A DNA stretch of 64,000 bases. Source: Phaeosaccion multiseriatum. Lineage: Eukaryota; Ochrophyta, other classes. A model generated the notes under the pieces. The model worked only from the letters and a program-made list of their open reading frames with translations. It was not told the DNA's origin and searched no databases. A program made the translations under genes and the position numbers. The stretch spans positions 4,712,001 through 4,776,000 of the forward strand of contig OZ218952.1 in assembly GCA_965112735.1 (NCBI GenBank), written 5' to 3'. Below, in pieces: positions 46,999 through 57,500 of this stretch (positions within the stretch are counted from its first letter, which is position 1; each line of letters starts with the position of its first letter).

Positions 46999-49957
46999 GC
47001 CGCTACAGAGTCGGTAGCAGCGGGGACCGGAGCCCTGGGGCGGGGGGGGGTGGTAACGGCAAGTAGTAGGGCAGTAGATACGGGAGTTAGAGAGGGTAAC
47101 AAATCACATAATGTAACACCTCATCGAGCTTGTGTATCGTCTTCCTTCAGCTTGCTAGCCACACTTCCTCCCTCCCCGAGGGGCGAGATTCACACAGTTG
47201 ACAGCGGTAGGCCCGTTGACAGCGGTAGGGGGTGGGTTGACGGTGATGGGGTGGAGCAGAAGGCGGAGAAGGCGAAGGAGGAGGAGGAGGAGGAGGCGGC
47301 GGTGTGGGGTGCGGTAGGGGGCATGCCGTTGTGGCGGCAGCGAGCTTGCCGTGAGCCACGCCTTCCGAACCATATGCTGCGCATAGGGCGGCAGAAGCAG
47401 CAAGCGCTCACTCTGCGCGCAACAGCTGACGCTGCACGGGCTCGGGCGGCCGCGTTCCTACGTTGTGCAGTGGGGCTCCCAGCCGCTGGGGGTGCAGTCG
47501 AGGGTGCGGCCGTTGGAGGGTTGGGGGCTGCCCCGCTCACGTTGGTGGCGGTGGAGGCGGAGGCAGCGGCGGAGGCGGTGGAGGTGGAGGAGGCGGAGGA
47601 GGAGGAGGAGGAGGAGGAGGAGGAGGAGGAGGAGGCGGAGGAGGCGGAGGAGGCAGCTGACGCAGTAACGGCAGCGGCACAGGAGGGGCCGGCGGAGGAG
47701 GAGGAGGAGGAGGAGGAGGAGGGGGAGGAGGAGGAGGAGGAGGCGGAGGAGGAGGATGAGGAGGAGGAGGAGGCGGAGGAGGCAGCTGACGCCGTAACGG
47801 CGGAGGCACAGGAGGGGCCGGCGGAGGAGGAGGAGGAGGAGGCGGAGGAGGAGGAAGAGGAGGCGGCGGCGGAGGCAGCTGCCGCAGTAACGGCGGCGGC
47901 ACAGGAGGGGCCGGCGGAGGCGCAGGCGGAGGAGCAACCGATGTCGGCGGCGCTGGAGGAGGCGGAGGAGGAGGGGGAGGAGGAGGAGAAGGAGGAGGAG
48001 GAGGAGGCGGAGGAGGCGGAGGCGGAGGCGGAGGCGGAGGAGGCAGCTGCCGCAGTGACGGCGGAGGCACCGGAGGGGCAGGAGGAGGCGCAGGCGGAGG
48101 AGAAACCAATGTCGGAGGGGCTGGAGGCGGAGGAAGAGGCGAAGGAGGCTAAGGAGGAGCCGACGGAGACGGTGGCGGACAACGGGAATGAGGCTCGACA
48201 GACTGGTGCAGCAGCCGATGCAGCAATAGCAGCAGCGCTCTTTGGGGCTGAGCTGCAGGCAGAGGTTGAGGCCGCTGCACAGGGGCCGGCATGCGGGCTG
48301 GTGGGGGCGACGGCGGAGGCACAGCGGCGGGTCTGGAGGGCCCGACAGGTGGTGGTCATTCGGCGGTGGCGTGAAGGGCATGTGTTCCGCTGCCCTGCGT
48401 CTGCGGCTGCTGGCGTGCCCCGGGGGGTCATGGCTCTGCCGCTCGGGGTCCCTCCATGGGAACAGTCTCTCCGTGACCCCAGCCTGCTTCGGGAGTGGGT
48501 GTGGGCGGCGCAGGAGTGGGTGATCAGCGACGCACAGACAGCTACGCAAGCTGCACAGCGCTGGGCGGCAGAGTGCGCGGCCGCTCACGTGCGGGTGCTG
48601 ACGTGGGCGGCCGAAACGTTTGTGATTCCGCCGGCTGGCCGTCGCGTACCTTCGGGGGTGGGGGTTGGGCCTTCAGCCGCGCCGGCAGGGAGTTCTGCTC
48701 TGCGGGTCGACGACTGCGATGATTTCGACGCGCTGCTCGCGGAGCACGTCACCCTGCTGCCGGAGTGTAGTGGTGCTCTTCCTGCATTGTCTCCGACGGC
48801 GAAGGCGTGTCGAGCAGCTGCGCTCCTGGCACCAGCTGCCGAATCGGTGGAGAGGGAGTGCGTCAGTGGGTGCTCTCTGAGTGCGGAGCGGGAGCCCTGT
48901 GAGGTGTGCGTGCAGCGAGCGAGGGTGGAGATGGCGGCGCTCTCAGTCACTGACGATACAGGGGCAGCGTATCTGCGGCGGGAGGCGAGGCGGAAGCAGA
49001 TTGAGATGACTCTGGCGATTAAGCAGACAGGGCGTACCGGGGTGTCGGTCAATCCGCGTGGGCATACGGTATCGGTGGTGCTTCAGTCTGCCCTTCAATT
49101 GCGCGAGCAGCTGCCACGGGCTCCGGTGTCGCTCACGGTGCAGGCCTTGGTGGACACCGGCGCCACTCACACGTGTGCCTCACGTGCGACCTTTGATCGT
49201 GGCGTCGCCGCAGGGGTCTTTCAGGTGCGCGATTTGGCGGAGGAGCGAGTGGCAGTTCGGTACGCCACGACTCAGGCCGCTACGTCAGCCTCGCTCGGTC
49301 GGGTGTGGGTGCAAATCGCCCTCACGCCTACGTGTCAGCCGGTGGTGGCCATGTGGGTAGTGGAGCACCTCGCCCGTCCCTTGATATTAGGCCAAGACGT
49401 GCTCACGATGGTGGGGGCGGTTACTGACCACAAGGTTCATCAGCTGTACGTGCATCCCACGGAGGCGAGTTCTCCGTCGTCGGAGCCGCGGTCGGAGGTT
49501 GACGATACCATCGCCGTGGCCGCTGTCAGCTTGGGGGAGTGTCAGGTGCTGGCGACTGAGGCACTTCGCCTCGCCCCGGGCGGCAAGGCCGTGCTCGTGC
49601 TGGAGGCGGACGGAGGTGTCGCAGGCGGGCGTCTCAGTGTGGAGTTGGGTGCCCACGGGCAGTTGCAGGCGCAGCAGGAGGCGTTGTGGTGGCTGAACCA
49701 CGAGCAAGTCCTGGTGAGTCGTGCGGCGTGCGTGGTCGGTGCCACGCAGCAGTGGAGCATCGGTATACACAATCAGCACAATGAGACGATCGTCGTGGTC
49801 CCTGGGCAGGCTGTGGGCGTGGGCACGTATCTGCTGGCGGAGGAGGATCGGCGAGCAGCGGTGGAGGTGGCGTTGTGTGAGCCGGCTCCTCTTGTTGCGC
49901 CTTGCACGCCGGCCGGGGGCCTTCGTCCGCTCCCGCGTCGCTGGGCACGCTGGGGTG
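46990..49957 (+). CDS. B pol, first part: acidic region and aspartic protease
   Basis: The frame is open from the gag stop with no ATG of its own near the start. After a linker comes about 300 residues of Glu/Ala repeats (47269-48170), then a Cys-containing segment. The protease is marked by QALVDTGATHTCAS, with the catalytic Asp codon at 49153-49155, and LILGQDVL near 49380 as the second hydrophobic signature. The protease would cut the polyprotein. At 49957 the frame is interrupted by T1. The base-1 codon position here meets base 2 at 51591, so removal of T1 plus one GGTG restores one continuous frame to 58471. Confidence 0.85.
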
Positions 49958-50209
49958 TGTTGGAAGGCCTCAGATGAGATGGGCCATAAGTCAATGGCCC
50001 AGGCCCAGGCAGATACAGTGAGAACGGGTGGCGTGGCTCTCACTATCCTATGTGCGAAGGTGGTCGTTTAGGACTAGCATGCAATAAGTTAATAGAGGCA
50101 AGGCTGGCTGCTAGGCTGGCTTTGGGGTTGCTGTTACCTTGTCCGTGTGTCTAGTTCTATCCTATCTGTAGGCGACAGCGCATGTCGGTCGTGCGTACGT
50201 CGTTTTACA
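49958..50209 (+). repeat. 5' LTR of T1
   Basis: 252 bp, TGTTGGAAGGCC...GTCGTTTTACA. The inverted repeat GGGCCAT/ATGGCCC lies at 49981-50000. Confidence 0.93.
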
Positions 50210-50366
50210 ACCCCAAAGGCCCGAAAGCAGCACTTAGCCAAGAGGCTTAGGCAGGGAAGGAAGAGGCGTGTTAGGGGAGCACCGTGCGGCACATAAGCAG
50301 TGCCGTACGACGTGCGACAGCAGCGGAGTTGTTGTTGCACGGAGAGGCGGGAGTGGAGAGAGAATT

Positions 50367-50785
50367 GCCGGGAGTGGTGTCTACAGCGGGCACAGCTTTC
50401 GAGTGTGGCAGCAGCACGGATGTTGTTGTTGCACGGAAATGGATGCTGAAGGTTGGTGGGCAGTGGAGAGAGAGAATTGCCGGGAGTGGTGTCTACAGCG
50501 GGCACAGCTTTCGAGTGTAGCAGCAGCACGGATGTTGTTGTTGCACGGAAATGGATGCTGGAGGTTGGTGGGCAGTGGAGAGAGAGAATTGCCGGGAGCG
50601 GTGTCTTACAGCGGGCACAGCTTTCGAGTGTGGCAGCAGCACGGATGTTGTTGTTGCACGGAAATGGATGCTGGAGGTTGGTGGGCAGTGGAGAGAGAGA
50701 ATTGCCGGGAGTGGTGTCTACAGCGGGCACGGCTTTCGAGTGTGGCAGCAGCGCGGCTGTTGCTGTTGCACGGAGCTTGGCGGGA
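50367..50785 (+). repeat. 112-bp minisatellite in T1, four units
   Basis: Units start with GCCGGGAG at 50367, 50479, 50591 and 50704. Each holds CAGCGGGCACRGCTTTCGAG and a GTTGTTGTTGCACGG-type segment. Multiple overlapping frames are open, as expected for a repeat of this kind, and I do not call them genes. Confidence 0.9.
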
Positions 50786-51102
50786 GACAGAGAAGGATAC
50801 TCGCAAGGCTGCTTTAGGGACTGTCTGGGTGCCTTGTAGGCACACCAGTAAACACTTTAGCAGTCAGCATTAGTGGTGCGCAACGAGGCTTTGGCAACGC
50901 TGGTGGCGAGTAGGAGTGGAGAAAGATATGGCGCGGGTGAGTTTGAGTCGTGGGATGTTCTCATCCGTGAGCCTGTGTGGGTGAGTTTGAGTCGTGGGAC
51001 TTTCTCATCAATACAGGGGGTGTGTGTGGGAGGAGCGGTCGCACACATCTGGGTGAGTGTTGCATAATGCTCATCCGTTTTCTTTTTTTGGAAGCAGCAT
51101 GG

Positions 51103-51191
51103 TGTTAGAAGTCGTGCTTTTGCTAGACTGGTACCTCCCGGTCTGAATTCAGAGGGTAGGTACCAGTCTAGCAAAAGCACGACTTCTAACA
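51103..51191. mobile_element. 89-bp palindromic TG...CA element with ATGG target duplication
   Basis: Two 35-bp arms (TGTTAGAAGTCGTGCTTTTG and onward) are reverse complements around a loop of about 18 bases. ATGG stands on both sides (51099-51102 and 51192-51195). The related elements T0 (10676-10701, reverse strand) and T2 (about 60573-60600) show the empty site GGAAGCARCRTGGAGGC. It has no coding capacity. Confidence 0.88.
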
Positions 51192-51334
51192 ATGGAGGCT
51201 TGTGCGACAGTCGAGCTTCAGTAGGCGAATCCGCTTGTGTTGCGTGGGTACACGCAACAGTCTTGTCAAGGGGATGTTGGAAGTGGCGGATAGCTATTGG
51301 GGATGTTGGAAGGCCCCGGGATAGGCATTGGGGA

Positions 51335-51586
51335 TGTTGGAAGGCCTCAGATGAGATGGGCCATAAGTCAATGGCCCAGGCCCAGGCAGATACAGTGAGA
51401 ACGGGTGGCGTGGCTCTCACTATCCTATGTGCGAAGGTGGTCGTTTAGGACTAGCATGCGATAAGTTAATAGAGGCAAGGCTGGCTGCTAGGCTGGCTTT
51501 GGGGTTGCTGTTACCTTGTCCGTGTGTCTAGTTCTATCCTATCTGTAGGCGACAGCGCATGTCGGTCGTGCGTACGTCGTTTTACA
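51335..51586 (+). repeat. 3' LTR of T1
   Basis: 252 bp. It is preceded by two earlier copies of the GGGGATGTTGGAAG module (TGTTGG at 51275 and 51304). Confidence 0.93.
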
Positions 51587-54500
51587 GGTGCGTCTCGTGC
51601 TGTGGTCGGTGGCGAGGAGCGTGGTGGTGGTGTCGGTGGCGGAAGTGCAGCAGCAGCCGGAGGAGGAGGAGGAGGAGATGGCGGAGGAGGCGGAGGAGGA
51701 GGCGGAGGAGGCGGAGGAGGAGTAGGAGGAGGCTCAGAAGGCGAAGGAGGAGGAGGAGGAGGAGGAGATGGCGGAGGCGGCGAAGGTGGAGGAGGAGGAG
51801 GCAACGACGGAGCGCCCCGACAGGCGTGGCTCGAGGCTGTGGCTTTGCGTGAGCGCTGGGGACGCGAGACAGTGGCCTCCGATCTGGTCGATGGGCCTGA
51901 GGATGTTTTCCGCCCTGTGCCGCTGGGGCCCGTGGCTCTGGGAGCCGTCCGTGCTCCGGTCGTGCAGGCAGTGCGGCCCGTGACGAGGGAGTCGGGCAAA
52001 CACAGGCCCTGCAGGCCTGCTCGGCTGGGGCTCGGTCGGCGTCTACGGGTGGCGCGGCGGCACGTCTCACTCTCAGTGGAGGGGCCTTTTACTGCTGGTC
52101 CTAGCATCTTGGCTCGCCACGCACGGGCTGTAGCGGCCGCAGCAGCAGCTGGCGGCGGCGGCGGAGGCGCAGCAGTCGCAGGAGGAGGCGAAGGAGGAGG
52201 AGGGGGAGGAGGAGGAGGAGGAGACGGAGGAGGAGGAGGAGGAGGAGGAGGAGGAGGAGGAGGAGGAGGAGGAGGAGGAGGAGGAGGAGGAGGAGGAGGA
52301 GGAGGAGGAGGAGGAGGAGGAGGAGGCGGAGGAGCAGCAGGAGGAGGCGCACCTTCCCTGTGCGTGTCTGAGGCCGGTGTGGCAGCGGTGGACGGGGGGC
52401 CCTCAATTGGCGACGCTGGGCCTGGAGGAGGAGGAGGCGATGGAGGAGGAGCCAGCGGAGACGCAGGAGGAGGCGGGGGAGGAGGAGGAGGAGGAGGAGG
52501 CGGAGGGGGAGGAGGAGGAGGAGGAGGAGGAGGAGGAGGAGGAGGAGGAGGAGGAGGAGGAGACGCAGGAGGAGGGGCACCTTCCCTGTGCGTGTCTGAG
52601 GTCGGTGTGGCAGCGGTGGAAGGGGGGCCCTCAATTGGCGACGCTGTGACTGGGGAGGTGGAGGTGGTGCCGACCACGGAGTCTCCCCAGGCCGCCCTGC
52701 ATGCATTGCAGGATGACGTGACGGCTGGGCAGCAGGTTGAGGCTACTCAGGGCTGTCTGCAGGGCCCGACCTGGACTATCGACGAGCATGGTGCCTTGAC
52801 GTTGGGCGGCACGGGTGAGGGACGGCAGGCGGGCACACGGGAGGCCGCTCACAGCTTGATCGTGCGTGAGTGGGCGCCTCGCCTCGCAGCGAGTGGGCAG
52901 GAGCGGCTCCGTACGTGTTTGGCGGCTGCGGAGGTGGGTGCAGTTACGGCTCTCCTGCTCCTCCGCCCACACGTGCAGCAGACGCAAGGGGGCCTGGAGG
53001 GTGTCGATGATGTGGTGGTGGCTCAGTGGTTGGAGCAACTCTTGTCCATGTGGAGCAGTCACTCGTTGCTGAAGCAGGCCGGTGTGGAGACGGAGCTGAA
53101 CGCAGCACTGCAGTTGTTTCTCACCATTCGGCGGCTACTGTGGCAGTGTCGTGCCCTGCGGGCGGAGGTGGGAGGGTTGGCAGGTGGTGAATGTGTGCAG
53201 CAGCAGAGGCGGCGGGCGCAAGCAGCAGTGGCACGGGCCAAATTCTACCAGGCGCAGCTGCCCCAGCACATGCACGCAATGACTATCGGTGATGAAGGTT
53301 GGACAGAAGCGCAGCGGTGGGGCTTGGTGGTGGTGTTGAAGCAGCGAGTAGCGGCCTTCTGCGTGGATGGGAGCGATTACGGCCGCACAGATTCGGGCCG
53401 GTTTGGGTTTCCGTTGCTGGACCCGAAGCAGCCGCCAATTCGGAGTGCGGCACGGCGCTACCCTCCTCCGGTCCGGCGCGGTATTGAGATTGAGTTGAAC
53501 AAGATGTTAGCAGCAGAGATCATCCGGCCCAGCACAGCAGCCTGGGCCACTCCACTCATGGCCGTGTTGAAGACGGACGAGCACGGCAACACCAAGTGCC
53601 ACGAGGACGGCACTCCGATCGTGCGGATGACGTGTGACCTGTCGCAGCTCAATGACGCGTGCCGCACGGAGGCGCCCGCCATGCCAGTGGTGGATGATTT
53701 GCTGGCGGAAATGCAGGGGTCTACGGTCTTTTCGGTGATGGACATCATGTCTGGCTACTTCAATGTGCCCATGGCCACCACGGAGGATGAGGACATCTCT
53801 ACATTTGTCTGCCACAGTGGCACGTACGCCTGGAGAGTCATGCCACAAGGAGCGAAGAATGCACCCGCCACGTTCGTACGCCTTATGAACACGGTGTTGC
53901 AGGGCCTACAGGCATTCGTGGCGTGCTTCGTGGACGACATTGCAGTTTTCTCCGCCACGGTGGATCAGCACATTGGCCAGTTAGACCAAGTTCTCGGCAG
54001 GATGGTGCAGCACAAGCTCAAGCTGGCGCCGAGCAAGGTGGTGTTGGGGGCATCTCAGGTGCGCTTCTGTGGGCATTTGGTGGATAGTGAGGGGGTGCGG
54101 GCCGATCCAGCCAAGTATGCAGCAGTTCGAGCGCTGGCCAAGCCCACTGCGCAGTCAGGCAATCAGGTGCGACAGGTCAGGCGCTTTGTAGGCATGCTCA
54201 GCTACTTCCGCAAATTCATTCCGGCGTTTGCCATGAAGGTGCGGCCGCTCAATGAGCTCTTGCGCAAAGGGGTGGATGTGCGGTCAGCGTGGGGGCCGAG
54301 GCACGACGCGGCGTGGGAGGGGCTCATCGAGGACCTGCTCCGCTCGCCCGCGTTGGCCTTCCCTCACTATGGCTCGGAATCGGTGTTCACGCTGAGCACC
54401 GACGCTTCAGCAGACGGGTTAGGGGGTGTGCTGTCGCAGCGGGATGCCGAGGGGGTGGAGCGAGTCGTGACGTTCATCAGTCGTGCCACTACCCCCACGG

Positions 54501-57500
54501 AGGCTCGGCTAGGCAGTACGGAGCTCGAGCTCTTGGCGGTGGTTTGGTGTGTGCGCAAGTTGAGCATGTACATTTGCCACCATCCCTGCACGGTGGTGAC
54601 GGACCACCAACCCTTGCTGTGGCTGGCGACGCACAAGGACACCAACTCCAAGCTCTTTCGGTGGTATGAACGGCTCTCTGCTCATCATCTCAAGTTTGTC
54701 CACAAACCGGGGCGGGAGCTTGTGGTGCCTGACTGCTTGTCACGCGACCCCTTGCCAGTGACTGAGTGGTGTGATGCGGTGGGAGTGGAGGTGGCGTTGG
54801 TGGATGTGGTGGGTGACACCCTCGCGTTAGGGTGGGAGGATCCGGTGGAAGGTGCGGTGCTGCGGTTTGCTGCCGCGGCGCAGCAGTTGCAAGGGGAGGC
54901 GGTGGCGGCTCAGTCAGTGCCTATGGAGGGACTCTCGTCGGTCACGGCGAGACAGCAGGCGTCGGCAGGTTTGGAGGCGCTGTGCGTGGACAGTGTGGCG
55001 GTCGCGGCGCCAGGCGGCTTCGGGTCGGCTCGGTTGCAGCACGTGGAGCAGATGCGGCAATGTGGCTGGGCTCCAGTGACCCTGTCCCACATCAACGAGA
55101 AGAAACGGGTGATAGAGGAGTGGTCTCAGCTGCCGCTGTTTCTCAGCCACGTGCCAGCAGCGCGGTGCACGTACATACGCACGGAGGAGCAGGTGTGGGA
55201 CATGCGAGCGGCACTGCGGGAGGCGACAGTGGTGGCCATGGACTCGGAGTGGGCTATACGCACTCCTCCTCGGCCGGCGTCTCTGCTGCAATTGGGTGTT
55301 CAGTATAGCGGCGTCGCCAATTCGGAGCGTGATTGTGGGTTCTGGGTGGATTTGGACAGTTTGAGTGGCAATGGTGGTATGGAGGCGCTGGCGGCGGTGC
55401 TGAGTGAGCTGTGGGGCGACGGGGGGATTATGAAGCTGGCGCATCACTGGAGTCACGACCAGCGTGCCCTAGGGAAGTGGCCGGCGTTGGCGCCGCATGT
55501 GTGGACCATCGCCAACTTGGTCGACACGACGCATCTATTCAAGGAGGTGTGGCCTGAGCACTGCCGTCCCATTGGCTTAGCAGACCTGGTTAGTATGTTC
55601 CTGCAGCGTTTTATGAGCAAGGAGGAGCAGATGACGGATTGGACTCAGCGGGAGCTCACTGCGGCCCAGCTCAGCTATGCCTTCGACGATGTGGCCGCAT
55701 TACTACAGTTGCTGCCGAAGATGCGGGCTTGTGCAGTTCCGGTGCCGTCTGCGATGGAAGTGAGCGCGGTGGATAGCGGAGTGGCGGGTGTGACGCGTGC
55801 TGAGATGCGCGCAGGACAGTTCGTCTCTGCCGGGGTGGGGTATTGGGCCGATCGGGAGCACGCCAGTCCACTCTTCATTTTCTCAGCGACCGCTAAGTCA
55901 GTGGAGATGATCGACCTGATCCTTCTTTCTTACCGACATCCCCAGTGGACCTGGACGGAGCTCATGGACGCAGTGGAGCCGTTCAGGGCGCGCTATCGGC
56001 CGGTCGCGGCGCGGAGGCGTGGCAAGCTGTCACTACCTCGAGCGGTTATGATTGAGAAGACGTGGAGTGCCATCGCCGCAGATACGGGCGGCTACTACAC
56101 CATGGTGACCCCCACAGAGGCCCAGCAGCAGTGGCAAACCCAAGGTGTGGCGTGGGACATCCCTGCCGCCGTCGAGGCCGCGGGCGTGGTGGGTGCATCG
56201 ACGGTGGAGGCGGAGCGCACACCGACCGCGGCCCCAGCAGACGCCACAGCCGGCGGCGGTGACGGTGCGGGTGGTGCAGGCGGCGGAGGAGGGGTTGAAG
56301 GCGGCGGCAGCGGCGGAGGCGGAGGTGGAGGAGGAGGAGGAGGCGGAGGAGGAGGAGGAGGAGGCGGCGGACTCACAGTTGGCCGCTCGGCCACGGGGGT
56401 GGAGGGACGAGAGGCTGGAGCGACTCCAGCGGCTGACACCGATGCCCATGCGGCTGCGGCGAGCGAGGCAGCAGCGCTGGCAGACGTGGAGGCCGCAAGG
56501 CAGGCTGCTACGCGGCAATTTGGGTGGTCCCTCCCTGGTGTTCCCCCGGCAGTGGGTGAGCAGTCGTGCGCAGCCCGCATATTGCATGGGGCTCGGACTT
56601 ACCAGCCCGCGTGGTGGGTGAAGGCGCAGCAGCAGGACGCTGAGTTGGAGGGGTGGCGTCAGAAGGTCTTGGCAGCCTCCCCGGGCGAGGGGGTGTTCGA
56701 TGCGGGCGGGGGGGAGTTCTCTCTCGATGGCGATGGCGTCCTTCGCCGCAAGTGGGCCCCCGGGGGGCGACGGTGGCGGGTAGAGCGAACGAGGTTGCAG
56801 CTCTGCGTCCCCAAGGCGCTCAGGCCGGCCCTACTGCATGCCACGCACGGCGATGCGGTCTCAGGCGGCCATCACGGGCCAGGGCGGATGCTGGATGCGC
56901 TGCAGGAGCGAGTGTGGTGGCCCTCCATGAACGGGCATGCGCTGTACTGGGCCCGTTCATGTCTTGCGTGCCAGACACGCAAGACACCACGGAGGCGACC
57001 TCCACAGGTTCCGCTCTCGTCCATATCATCGGCGGCTGTGAATGGGCCATGGGCGGTTATGGGTGCTGACGTGGCAGGACCTTTCCCCATGGCCATGGGG
57101 GGGGAGGAGTACATTTTGGTGTTTCAAGATTGGTTCACCAAATGGACAGTGGTGGTGCCATTGTGCGCCAAGGACTATACAGCGGAGGGCATTGCTCGGG
57201 CATTCGTGCGGCACGTAGTGACGGTGCTGGGGGCGCCCAAGGTGCTGGTCAGTGACCAAGGGTCGCAGTTCACGAGCACGCTCATGGCCGATGTGCTGCG
57301 CGTACTCCAGACATCACAAGTCTTCACTACGCCGATGCATCAGCAAGCCAATGGGCAAGTGGAGCGCTTCATGGCCACGATGAAGGACATGCTGGCGACG
57401 ACAGTGGAGGCCCAGATGCAGCAGTGGCCTGAGTATGTTCCCGCGCTCACGTACGCGTACAACTGCAGAGCTCACAAGACCACAGGCCTCTCCCCGTACT

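Larger units (their letters stand above)
49958..51586 (+). mobile_element. T1: non-autonomous short LTR element inside B pol
   Basis: 252-bp LTRs (49958-50209 and 51335-51586) differ at one position. GGTG flanks both sides (49954-49957 and 51587-51590). The 1.1-kb interior has no credible gene. It holds four 112-bp minisatellite units and an 89-bp palindromic insertion. LTR ends and the first 40 bases closely resemble those of B, so B-type enzymes probably mobilise it. Confidence 0.93.

Noticed and set aside
47190-48588. Minus-strand frames of 376 and 413 codons opposite B pol
   Set aside because: Low-complexity Ser/Ala, Pro and Leu/Arg shadows of GGA/GCG-rich sense coding; B pol protease continues on the + strand.
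50134-50873. Several 100-200-codon frames in T1, T2 and T0
   Set aside because: They fall in the 112-bp minisatellite on both strands with equal openness and no shared start, so they are not credible genes.
51511-52706. Minus-strand frames of 200-388 codons opposite the Gly-rich part of B pol
   Set aside because: Poly-Pro and poly-Leu shadows of the GGA repeats.
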